Assembly (NCBI GenBank): GCA_910587635.1
Contig: CAJUNB010000022.1
Location: 1-19,900 of the forward strand
DNA: 19,900 nucleotides
Direction of reading: 5' to 3'
Origin: an uncultured Lachnospiraceae bacterium
GTDB lineage: Bacteria; Bacillota; Clostridia; Lachnospirales; Lachnospiraceae
Positions 6,313 through 14,137 of the stretch are shown here, one piece after another (within the stretch, counting starts at the first letter, position 1; each line of letters starts with the position of its first letter). The notes beneath the pieces were generated by a model. That model saw only the letters and a program-made list of their open reading frames with translations, searched no databases and was not told the DNA's origin. The translations under genes and the position numbers were made by a program.

Positions 6313-7731
6313 CTACTCAGTTCTTTCACATTCCACAAATCCAGATCCGTCTGCTTCCTGCCGGAATGCTTTCTCGCAGATCAGTTCTCCTGTTCTTTTG
6401 TCATAGAAAGCGATATAGATATCTCCTGGCTGGAATCGACCCAGTATGCTTCCATCATCCCCTTCATAGCCCAGTTTTACATATGTTTCCTCCTGCCAGT
6501 CAAAGGGCTGTGCTTTCTCACAGGATACCATATTGTTCAGCAAAGCACCGATTCGAAATGCTTTCACCGTCTTCGGATCTGTCTCTGTCTGTACTGCACT
6601 ATGCCAGGGCAAAGCCACATATGGACCGTATTCAGCTACTTCAGAATCTATATTGATATAGACCGTACTGTCCGTCTTATCACTGGCACCCAGTATGAGT
6701 AGTCGTTCCAGCTCTCCTTCATTGACAATAGCCTCTCGAATATATGCCCGATATTCCTCATAGTCCTCCTGCCATGTTCCGTATGACTCGTCCTTCTTTA
6801 GATCGGTAATCTTATACTGCTTACTGATATAGGACCCGATATAGTCTGTCACTTTCACGGCACCGGAAATATTCATATGCCCCTCGTCCCGATAGTCCGT
6901 ATTGGCATTGATGACTTCCGGATCTTCCAACATATTGACATAGGGCACTCCATTTCGCTCCGCAATCTCATAGATTCCCTGTAAATATTCCTGTTCCTGT
7001 GTACTGGCTCCAAAGGGCGCCGTCATCAGTAATACATCGATTCCCCTGCTTTTACATTCAACAATAAAGCGCTCTATCGCTGCGACCCCATAGACATCCG
7101 GCAATACCCCGTCCGAGCGGGAAACAGGATCCGCCATCGCCACTGCCATACTGTCGGTGGCAAATTCATACCCTCTCCAGAAATCGTCACTTACCTCGTC
7201 TCTGAAATCATTTCTGGACAAGTCGTTCCATCTGTTGTGATACAGGACAAAAGGAAACAGGATTTCTCTTCTGGCGCTCTTATTTTCCCCATACAGCATC
7301 CGTGTCGTCACATATTTTTCCCAGGTGAGCGGAAAAGCATCTGCAAATTCGTGATATCCGATCAATGTCTTATCTTCCGGGCTCTTCTCCCAGTAGTTAT
7401 CAATATCCAGCACCACCAACTCAGGCTGTGTATATTGAAGCGCCAGCCGAAGCATGGGGATATTCCGTTCCATATCATTGTATTCCGCACACAGCACATA
7501 GGAGGTATAGCCGTATCGCTCCCACAGCTCCATCGGCACGATCGCGTCCATCACATGACTCGTCCCTACAAACAGTATATCTTTATTTGTCTCTCCTTCA
7601 ATCAAATCCTGCATCCTGTTCCAGCTTGTCTTTCTCATCAGCACCTGATTTGTCTTATGGGCAAAAGATACTGTGAGAACGAACGCAACAACAGTAAATA
7701 TCACAGTTAAGACTTTTTTTCTGCCTTGCAT
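6313..7731 (-). CDS. Membrane-anchored SGNH-type acyltransferase (DltD/AlgX/PatB-like role)
   Basis: This 472-residue protein has one N-terminal hydrophobic anchor (about residues 7-24, after a short basic start), so the rest should be outside the membrane. It carries an SGNH-like nucleophile motif, FVGTSHVMD with Ser58 (GTSH in place of GDSL), and the matching late block DEGHMN with Asp282 and His285 as the likely rest of the catalytic triad. The remaining 160 or so C-terminal residues form an extra domain I do not recognise; it could bind the glycan acceptor. It sits upstream of the carrier protein, adenylator and MBOAT, so it most likely takes the acyl group from the MBOAT shuttle tyrosine and transfers it to the polymer. 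ATG at 7731 follows AGGAAG. No close family name can be given from sequence alone; the SGNH fold is a motif-based call. Confidence 0.75.
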   Translation of the reverse strand: MQGRKKVLTVIFTVVAFVLTVSFAHKTNQVLMRKTSWNRMQDLIEGETNKDILFVGTSHVMDAIVPMELWERYGYTSYVLCAEYNDMERNIPMLRLALQYTQPELVVLDIDNYWEKSPEDKTLIGYHEFADAFPLTWEKYVTTRMLYGENKSARREILFPFVLYHNRWNDLSRNDFRDEVSDDFWRGYEFATDSMAVAMADPVSRSDGVLPDVYGVAAIERFIVECKSRGIDVLLMTAPFGASTQEQEYLQGIYEIAERNGVPYVNMLEDPEVINANTDYRDEGHMNISGAVKVTDYIGSYISKQYKITDLKKDESYGTWQEDYEEYRAYIREAIVNEGELERLLILGASDKTDSTVYINIDSEVAEYGPYVALPWHSAVQTETDPKTVKAFRIGALLNNMVSCEKAQPFDWQEETYVKLGYEGDDGSILGRFQPGDIYIAFYDKRTGELICEKAFRQEADGSGFVECERTE

Positions 7732-7734
7732 TGA

Positions 7735-8760
7735 TTATTCTTCCTTTTCCTGTCCGTCTTTCCACAGATACGCTTCTATATGATATCTGGGTCTGTGCTT
7801 CGTCTCCATATATATCTTCCCGATATATTCTCCCATTACCCCCAGTGACAGTAGCTGTATACTTCCGATAAACCATGTGGAGCAATAGCTGGATGCCCAT
7901 CCGGGTACAGTCCTCCCCGTATAATAATCATAAATCGTCGCCGCCACCATAACAATGCTGACGATCAACATCAGAAAACCCAGTATCGTGATAAGCTGAA
8001 GCGGTCTGATGCTGAAGGAAGTGATGCCGTCCACCGCAAAAGAGAGCATCTTTTTCATCGTATATTTAGACTCTCCTGCCTGTCGCTCCTTTACGTCAAA
8101 ATAGACCGCATCCGACGGATAGCCGATGGTGGGAATCAGTCCACGCAAAAACAGATTGACTTCTCCATATTCCGCCAGACTCTCTATGACCCGTTTTGAC
8201 ATAAGTCGATAGTCCGCATGATTCGTAATGACCTCACATCCCATCATCTGCATCAGCTTATAGAAACCAAGAGCTGTATTTTTCTTCACAAACCCATCCG
8301 TACTCCGTGTGTTGCGCACACCGTAGACAACATCACAGCCATTTTCATATTTTTCCAGCATCAGATCAATGGCCTCGATATCCTGTTGTAAATCCGCATC
8401 AATAGAGATCACCACATCCGCCTTTTCCCTGGCTGTCATCAACCCCGCCAGTACCGCATTCTGATGCCCTCTGTTTCTGGAGAGATTGATACCGCAAAAA
8501 ACAGCATTTCGATGAAACAGCTCTGTAATGATGTCCCATGTCCTGTCTTTGGAACCGTCATTGACAAACATGATTTTGCTCTCCCGGCTGATCTTTTTCT
8601 CTTCCATTAACTTATTGTATTTTATTTCCAGCGCCGCCGCCGTATCCATAAGCACTTCTTCTTCATTATAGCAGGGCAATACAAGATATAAAGTGGTACA
8701 CTGATGCGCGGACAGACCAGCAGATTGACTGCCAGCAGCCTGACTTACCATATCATCCAT
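7735..8760 (-). CDS. GtrB-type GT2 polyprenyl-phosphate glycosyltransferase
   Basis: This 341-residue protein has a cytoplasmic GT-A domain followed by two C-terminal membrane helices (about 255-280 and 290-315), the layout of GtrB, YfdH and DPM1-like enzymes. Visible motifs are LVLPCYNEEE at the nucleotide-binding strand, FVNDGSKD, and SIDADLQQD carrying the DxD metal site. Such enzymes move a sugar from its nucleotide to undecaprenyl phosphate at the inner face; the lipid-linked sugar is then flipped and used outside. The GtrII-like and ArnT/PMT-like proteins upstream are the natural users. The first 25 residues are low in similarity to the family, but ATG at 8760 has GGGGAG 9 bases upstream and is kept. 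Which sugar is transferred cannot be read from the sequence. Confidence 0.88.
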   Translation of the reverse strand: MDDMVSQAAGSQSAGLSAHQCTTLYLVLPCYNEEEVLMDTAAALEIKYNKLMEEKKISRESKIMFVNDGSKDRTWDIITELFHRNAVFCGINLSRNRGHQNAVLAGLMTAREKADVVISIDADLQQDIEAIDLMLEKYENGCDVVYGVRNTRSTDGFVKKNTALGFYKLMQMMGCEVITNHADYRLMSKRVIESLAEYGEVNLFLRGLIPTIGYPSDAVYFDVKERQAGESKYTMKKMLSFAVDGITSFSIRPLQLITILGFLMLIVSIVMVAATIYDYYTGRTVPGWASSYCSTWFIGSIQLLSLGVMGEYIGKIYMETKHRPRYHIEAYLWKDGQEKEE

Positions 8761-8841
8761 ACAGGGAAGCTCCCCTCTCTTTCTTATGTTCTCAAATCAG
8801 ATAACCATTCTCATTATGAAGTCTCTGTCCGATACTCTTTA
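8761..8841 (-). promoter_or_regulatory. Intergenic gap with a small hairpin over the GT2 ribosome binding site
   Basis: This 81-base gap is one of the few real spaces in the operon. On the minus strand the GT2 ribosome binding site lies within AGGGGAGCTTCCCT (8764-8777), which can fold into about five base pairs around an AGCT loop and would cover the GGGGAG. This might lower translation of the glycosyltransferase, but the stem is short. I found no convincing -35/-10 pair in the gap. Confidence 0.2.
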
Positions 8842-9756
8842 TCACCGATTGTCAAAATGTATATTATAAAACGAAAAATACGGTTTCATCCCAAGAGAGT
8901 TCCATGTTCCCTGTACGATATAGTTATCGAACTGGGTACTGGCTGTAAAGCTCTTTCCCTTATCATAAGCATAATTAATGAGAGAAGAGATCAGCGTACG
9001 ATAACCTCCCAGCTTTCTGTGATTGGAAGAAATGGCGGAAAGCTGTCCTTCCACTACATGAGCATCCTCTCCTATTGTACAAAAGCCAATAGGTTCTCCT
9101 TTATATTCCACGACAAAGATTCGATTATCTTCGAAATTTTCAAAATAACTCTCGATCCAGTTTTCGTAAATGACGCCCGCCTTTTCATCCGTCACGGAAG
9201 AAATATGGTACTGTCCCTGGTAAGAGGCAAAGGAAGAATAGGTCATCTGGAGGAGCTGTTCTCTGTGTTCCTTCAGATATTCCCGGGCCGCAAAAAATAC
9301 CCGGATGCCTTCTCTCTCCTGGATTTCTACTCTTTTCCCACTTACCACCTGCTCTACCGTGCCACCGCAGAAGATACCCCCCGGCATATATTTATTGAAT
9401 CCTTTCAACACATCCACCACATGAGCAGGGAGACGGAGATTGTAATATCCCTTGCACACTTCCATTTCACGCTTCAGGGCAATGAACACCTTTTCCATAA
9501 TCTGCTCCTGATGATCATTGTGCAGCGTATCAATTTTCGTAAAATAAAACCGTACCACATAGGCATCAAATCCATACAGTTTGGAAACGGGCATATTTTT
9601 CGTAATCCGATATCCCCAGACTTCCCCGCCCTCTTCATATCTGTAATTCAGTTCTTCCTTCATGGACAATATCTCATCCCGGATACTGCTGTAATCCCTG
9701 TTGACAAAACAGTGACTCAATTTAAAAATGTTGTCCATATATGATAATACCGGCAT
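8842..9756 (-). CDS. GNAT-family N-acyltransferase, two-domain RffC/SpsD-like
   Basis: This 304-residue protein ends in a GNAT domain (about 190-304). It includes the strand FVVEYKGEPIGFCTI, a divergent acyl-CoA loop NHRKLGGYRTL, and a closing segment NYIVQGTWNSLGMKP like that of dTDP-fucosamine acetyltransferase RffC/WecD. The first 180 residues form a separate domain, as in RffC and Bacillus SpsD. It starts with an excellent AAGGAGG site 7 bases upstream of the ATG at 9756, just after the MaoC-type gene. The likely job is N-acylation of an amino sugar nucleotide in the nonulosonate pathway. The neighbour suggests that the acyl donor may be a 3-hydroxyacyl-CoA rather than acetyl-CoA. The GNAT call is good; donor and acceptor are inference. 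Confidence 0.8.
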   Translation of the reverse strand: MPVLSYMDNIFKLSHCFVNRDYSSIRDEILSMKEELNYRYEEGGEVWGYRITKNMPVSKLYGFDAYVVRFYFTKIDTLHNDHQEQIMEKVFIALKREMEVCKGYYNLRLPAHVVDVLKGFNKYMPGGIFCGGTVEQVVSGKRVEIQEREGIRVFFAAREYLKEHREQLLQMTYSSFASYQGQYHISSVTDEKAGVIYENWIESYFENFEDNRIFVVEYKGEPIGFCTIGEDAHVVEGQLSAISSNHRKLGGYRTLISSLINYAYDKGKSFTASTQFDNYIVQGTWNSLGMKPYFSFYNIHFDNR

Positions 9757-9758
9757 AT

Positions 9759-10178
9759 TCAGTCCTCCTTCGGTTTTACAAGAGCGCTGCCCGCAATGAC
9801 CTGCTCGCCTTTTTGATTATAACAGCTTGTACTCAGGACTGCACGCTTTTTTTCCTGTTGCAGCTCTGATACGATAATTTCCACCCGAATCGTATCTCCG
9901 TAGTACACCGGACGCAGAAACGTAAGCTCCTGCTTCATATAGATACAGCCTTCTCCCGGCAGCTCCATCCCTATCATCCCGGATATATAGCCCCCCAGCA
10001 GCATTCCATGGGCAATTTTCCTGCCGAATCTCGTATTTTTCGCATAGTTCTCATCCAGATGCAAAGGATTTTTATCCCCTGACACATCTGCATATGCCAC
10101 TCCCGTTTCTTTTGTCACGATAAAATCTTTTTCCGCCTTCTGTCCCACTGACAGCTCTTTCATTGACAAGCTCTGCAT
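9759..10178 (-). CDS. MaoC-family (R)-specific enoyl-CoA hydratase-like protein
   Basis: This 139-residue single hot-dog domain protein has the hydratase-2 motif SGDKNPLHLDENYA, with Asp35 and His40 spaced as in the catalytic Asp/His pair of PhaJ, followed by FGRKIAHGML. The length is normal for MaoC/PhaJ proteins. It would add water to a trans-2-enoyl-CoA such as crotonyl-CoA to give an (R)-3-hydroxyacyl-CoA in the cytoplasm. Its start overlaps the stop of the GtrII-like gene (TAATG), and the GNAT gene follows 2 bases after its stop, so it is firmly part of the operon. A hydratase is unexpected in a glycan locus and is best explained as making an acyl donor for the GNAT. A role in general fat metabolism is less likely given the coupling. 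Confidence 0.88.
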   Translation of the reverse strand: MQSLSMKELSVGQKAEKDFIVTKETGVAYADVSGDKNPLHLDENYAKNTRFGRKIAHGMLLGGYISGMIGMELPGEGCIYMKQELTFLRPVYYGDTIRVEIIVSELQQEKKRAVLSTSCYNQKGEQVIAGSALVKPKED

Positions 10179-11815
10179 TAATATTCTTCACCTTCACTGA
10201 TTTTCACTACCATAACACCGTCGATTACCTGTATCGAGCTCTCCGCCGGATAGCTCTCCATCCGGGCAAACGCCGGATTACCTTCTACTTTCTCCCGCTG
10301 CTTTTGCGTCGCTTCCTGAACCGGAAAATGCAGATACACCTCCAGATAGTCCACTACGGCCTCTTCACTGTAGGAAGACCGCAGGAATGTTCCCGGCATA
10401 TTCTGTAATTTATCATACTCCGGTATTTCCACTTCATAGTTCTGATTGACCAGGGCCCTGCAATTGACAAAATAGACCGGCATTTCTCTGTCCCATGCGG
10501 GATGCGCTTCCATTCGGGCCACAATCCGGTTCAGCAGAGCACCTGTCGTCTCCGTCATGGCTTCCATCCTGTGATACGCCTGATTACATATCAGAAATCC
10601 CGACAGAACAGTGGCCGCCACAGCAAGTCCACCTGCCCACTGCATAAAATTCTTTGCCTTTAATGACGCAAATGTCATCTTTTCACTTTTGCATTCATCC
10701 AGCATCGCAAGGAGCAGTGCCCACAAAAACATGAGGGAAAATATCATGTACCTGTCCACTCCCGCGCCTACCCGATCTCCCATCAGAAAGGGCGCCGCAT
10801 TGACTCCCAGTGGAAGAAAAACAAAAAGCAGTAAAAGCAGAAGATTGGAACACTGATCTGTTTTTTTCCCATCTGTTTCCTTTGTACCTTCTGTCTCACC
10901 GATCCGTTTCACCTGCAGTCTTCTCACCAATATTCCCAGAAACGCTACCGCGCCGATCACATTACATATGATACGATCTATTGTAAAAGTGTAGGATGTG
11001 GTAAAGAAATAGGACAGAAAATACCCGTAGGTATACACAAGTCCCTTTGCCAGACCCTTGGGCGTGAAACTCGTCATGCTGTCCACCCCATGATAATCAC
11101 TGAGACTTACCCCTGTCACCATCACAGCCAGTTTCAAGACAGCATAATACAGGATAAATCCCAGTGCCAGCATTCCAGCTGCCCTGCAGGCCTGCGCCAG
11201 AAAAGATTTCCAGTCATTTTTCTCCCGAAATGCCTTCAGAAAGAGCATCATATAGATGACGCCTATCGTAGCTGACATATAGGGCTGGTAAGCCCCCAGA
11301 GAAAAACAAAGGAAAACAGCACCCCAGAGAAAACCGAATTTCCATTTATAAAAGACATAAGCTGACGCAATGGACAATAAAAGGGCCAGGGTAATCTCAT
11401 CACAGTTCACCCCATAGGAAAACACACAGGTCAGCCCCGGAAACGTCACGAAAACAATGCCAAACAGTACGCCGTATACTCTGGAACGTATTTCCAGTAA
11501 ATCTACAATCAGGGCCGCTGACAGAGCCACATACAGCAGACTGATCAGCGTATTGAACACCGGCATACTGAAGCTTGTAAACAGATTCGTAGCCACAGGC
11601 ATGAACCATCGCCCCAGCGCCACCGTGTCTCCCTGCCAGAACGGCATTTTGGAGAAAATATTACCCATTTCGAAATAATTGAAAAACTTGTTGCTCATAT
11701 TGTAAAAATGAGTCAAAATTCCCGCCAATATTGTCAGCGCAAATGTCCATCTGACAGGAGGCTTGACCGCCTGTATTTTTTCCTGAAACCAGCTTACCGG
11801 ATCTTTTGTCAGCAT
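10178..11815 (-). CDS. GtrII-like integral membrane glucosyltransferase
   Basis: This 545-residue protein has many hydrophobic spans and resembles the GtrII family (Glucos_trans_II domain), which transfers a sugar from undecaprenyl phosphate to a polymer outside the membrane. Family features seen early in the protein are the GRWFMPVATNLF segment, FPGLTCVFSYGVNCDE around the third span, and SLGAYQPYMSATIGV. The C-terminal 130 residues form a soluble tail with a mixed alpha/beta look, as in relatives. It lies between the ArnT/PMT-like gene (1-base gap) and the MaoC-type gene (TAATG overlap). Together with the GtrB-type protein downstream it makes the classical two-part side-branch glycosylation machine; the third, flippase part (GtrA) is not seen in this window. 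The sugar and acceptor are unknown. Confidence 0.82.
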   Translation of the reverse strand: MLTKDPVSWFQEKIQAVKPPVRWTFALTILAGILTHFYNMSNKFFNYFEMGNIFSKMPFWQGDTVALGRWFMPVATNLFTSFSMPVFNTLISLLYVALSAALIVDLLEIRSRVYGVLFGIVFVTFPGLTCVFSYGVNCDEITLALLLSIASAYVFYKWKFGFLWGAVFLCFSLGAYQPYMSATIGVIYMMLFLKAFREKNDWKSFLAQACRAAGMLALGFILYYAVLKLAVMVTGVSLSDYHGVDSMTSFTPKGLAKGLVYTYGYFLSYFFTTSYTFTIDRIICNVIGAVAFLGILVRRLQVKRIGETEGTKETDGKKTDQCSNLLLLLLFVFLPLGVNAAPFLMGDRVGAGVDRYMIFSLMFLWALLLAMLDECKSEKMTFASLKAKNFMQWAGGLAVAATVLSGFLICNQAYHRMEAMTETTGALLNRIVARMEAHPAWDREMPVYFVNCRALVNQNYEVEIPEYDKLQNMPGTFLRSSYSEEAVVDYLEVYLHFPVQEATQKQREKVEGNPAFARMESYPAESSIQVIDGVMVVKISEGEEY

Positions 11816-11816
11816 G

Positions 11817-13361
11817 TTATTCTCCTCTCTCCACCCTGTAGATTCGTACCGGGATATCTTCTATCAGACATGTCCCCATATCCGTGAATACAATATTTTT
11901 TTCTGTACAGTCTTCCTGAAGATGAAATTCTCCTATCTGAAAGGTATCAAAATAATAGATTCGGTTTCTGTCTGTCAGATGAGAAAAGATGGCCTCCTCA
12001 TCTCTTGTATCTTCCAGATTCCCATACATCTCCAGGAACAGGTCTTCCGTTTTCTGACGCCAGTAATAACATACCTTTGTATCGGGCATAGCGTAGCTGA
12101 GGGCAAGTCTGACCTGGCCGAAATTACCAAGTATTACATCCTCTTTCCCTACCTCTTCCAGAACATGCTCCAGTTCCAGCCACCCGGTACGGCTCTCTTC
12201 CTCTGTTCGAATAAACGCTTTTCCGTTTAAAAAAGTCACAATCAGCAAAAATACCGAAATTCCGATCTGTAGTTTTTCATTTTTCAGCCGGGAAATTCCG
12301 ATGGCAAAGGCCATCCAGAATACCCCCATGCAGAAAAACAAATACCGCTGTACCAAAATCGGCTTGATCAGCAGAGAAAAGAAAACGCCCAACCCGATGA
12401 CAAAAAAGAGCTGCCCGGCTCCTGCCAGGATGCAAAAAGAAATATTGCAATCTTTCTCTCCGTCTTTTGGCATCAAATCTGTCTTCTGATCGCCCTTTCT
12501 TTTTGTATAAAACGGTATCCCCACTGTCACCGCCGCCACCAGCAGAAAGGTTATGATTCCCAGTATCGTTCCGCTATAATAGACATAGACTGCCGGATTG
12601 TATAAAAACTGTAAATAATCCACCAGTGTCCTGAAGGATATCTCTTCAATCCAATATCCTTCCTGTACGCCATTCATCTGCCTCCATAGAACGGGGAGCC
12701 AGGGGAGATAACATATGACTGTCGCCACACTGCATCCCAGCCAATATTTCAGCTTTCCCTGTTCTTTCGTCAGGCAGTAAATAAACAAAACCAGATACAG
12801 ATATCCCGCCCCCAAACAGGAAAAATAATGAGTATAGGCAGCGAAAAGACCACATACTGTAAAAGATATATAGGCCCGCCAGTTTCCCTGCCCTGTCACA
12901 ATGTCACAAAATGCCAGCCACATCAGAACAAGAAAGAGCATTCCCCAACTGTACATTCTAATCTCCACTGCAAACTTCATCATCTGAGGCATCCCCGTCA
13001 CACACACAAGGGAAAGTGCCGCAGCGGTCTTTCCGTACTGCTTCCTGACTTTTGTACAAAGCACAAAACCAAGCAGCAAAAAGGGCAGCACTGATGCAAA
13101 TTTCCCCGCCGTAACCGGATTTATTGAAATTACAGAGCCTGCCTCCACAACGGTTTTCAGCAGAAAATAATAGAGAGGCGGATGCACATCCCTTGCTGTC
13201 AATGATACAATATCCCTGTAGCTGTTCTCCACAAGCTTCATGGAAAATGTCTCATCTCCAATAATTGTCGGATGCACAGTCTCCACTGTCATCATTACAA
13301 GAAAAACCAATCCCACGGCGCCCAATATGAGAACCAGTATATTTTCGCGTTTTCTGCTCAT
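11817..13361 (-). CDS. ArnT/PMT-like GT-C membrane glycosyltransferase
   Basis: This 514-residue protein has a hydrophobic first span, then an extracellular loop with IGDETFSMKLVE (about residue 34) and DVHPPLYYFLLK (about 58), the acidic and His-Pro-Pro motifs typical of GT39/GT83-type enzymes that use lipid-phosphate sugar donors. About ten membrane spans follow and a soluble tail of roughly 110 residues ends the protein. It overlaps the WbqC gene by ATGA, so the two are coupled. It should add a sugar from an undecaprenyl-phosphate donor to an outside acceptor, which could be a polymer or a protein. With the GtrII-like neighbour there are two such enzymes and only one obvious donor-making GtrB, so one may use a donor made elsewhere. 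The family call is good at fold level; specificity is unknown. Confidence 0.8.
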   Translation of the reverse strand: MSRKRENILVLILGAVGLVFLVMMTVETVHPTIIGDETFSMKLVENSYRDIVSLTARDVHPPLYYFLLKTVVEAGSVISINPVTAGKFASVLPFLLLGFVLCTKVRKQYGKTAAALSLVCVTGMPQMMKFAVEIRMYSWGMLFLVLMWLAFCDIVTGQGNWRAYISFTVCGLFAAYTHYFSCLGAGYLYLVLFIYCLTKEQGKLKYWLGCSVATVICYLPWLPVLWRQMNGVQEGYWIEEISFRTLVDYLQFLYNPAVYVYYSGTILGIITFLLVAAVTVGIPFYTKRKGDQKTDLMPKDGEKDCNISFCILAGAGQLFFVIGLGVFFSLLIKPILVQRYLFFCMGVFWMAFAIGISRLKNEKLQIGISVFLLIVTFLNGKAFIRTEEESRTGWLELEHVLEEVGKEDVILGNFGQVRLALSYAMPDTKVCYYWRQKTEDLFLEMYGNLEDTRDEEAIFSHLTDRNRIYYFDTFQIGEFHLQEDCTEKNIVFTDMGTCLIEDIPVRIYRVERGE

Positions 13362-14077
13362 GCATTTCCCCCGGGATTTCTCAATATTTTCCGGGACTGT
13401 TCTATGCCACAGTTAAACAACAGATCAATGCTGCTCAGATAAGGAATAAAAGCTCCGAACTGCTGAGGATAGACCGGATGAACAAATTCCTGCCAGATCA
13501 CCCTGATTCCCGCTCTTTCATACACGGCAGGATCGTAATAATCCGCCGCGCCTGTCCCTGACAGATAGGTCCTGGCTCCCAGCTTATTCATAATATCCAC
13601 AATCATATCATTATTTTTTCCCTGCGGGTTCAGATCCGAAGAAAAGATAATCTCTATATCGATATCAAACAGCTCTATTAACATCTTAATAGAGGCAAAG
13701 CTGAAATCCCAAAAATAGTCATAATTTTTCCCATACAAAGCTTCCACATAGGGCATAATCTCTCTATAGTATTCTGCTTTCCGGTAATTTTGATGAAACA
13801 GCCCCAGGTTATTTTTCTGCCATTTACCGTCATCAATCAGAAGGATATCTTTGATCTTCGTCTCTCTTGGCGCTTTTTTCACACATACTGTAATCCACTG
13901 TTCTCCTTTTTCCGTCTTGATCTTATCCCGGTTCATCCAGCTTTTACTCGTTCCATTCACATACTGGGCCGTCTCCAATACCACATACGTATCTGCATGG
14001 AGCAGCCTGTCAAAAAATCCCAGATACGGCATAAAATCCGGCTGATGGATGACAATTGTTTTTTCTTCCTGTTTCAT
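13358..14077 (-). CDS. WbqC-family protein
   Basis: This protein of 239 residues shows the WbqC pattern: VIHQPDFMPYLGFFDRLL near the start, SWMNRDKIK about 50 residues in, then WITVCVKK. The family is common in O-antigen and capsule loci, but its reaction is not established to my knowledge. ATG at 14077 is chosen because GGAAGGGA lies 6 bases upstream; a longer frame from ATG at 14107 adds ten residues but has no good ribosome site and would break the normal N-terminus. It follows the PseG-like gene and overlaps the GT-C gene by ATGA. No membrane span is seen, so it is cytoplasmic. Its place between sugar activation and polymer assembly genes fits a role in modifying the activated sugar or an amino substituent, but that is inference. 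Confidence 0.85.
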   Translation of the reverse strand: MKQEEKTIVIHQPDFMPYLGFFDRLLHADTYVVLETAQYVNGTSKSWMNRDKIKTEKGEQWITVCVKKAPRETKIKDILLIDDGKWQKNNLGLFHQNYRKAEYYREIMPYVEALYGKNYDYFWDFSFASIKMLIELFDIDIEIIFSSDLNPQGKNNDMIVDIMNKLGARTYLSGTGAADYYDPAVYERAGIRVIWQEFVHPVYPQQFGAFIPYLSSIDLLFNCGIEQSRKILRNPGGNA

Positions 14078-14137
14078 ATGATTTCCCTTCCGTTTTGCAG
14101 TATCCATTCAGAAGACCTGCTGTTTTCTTACCGGGCA

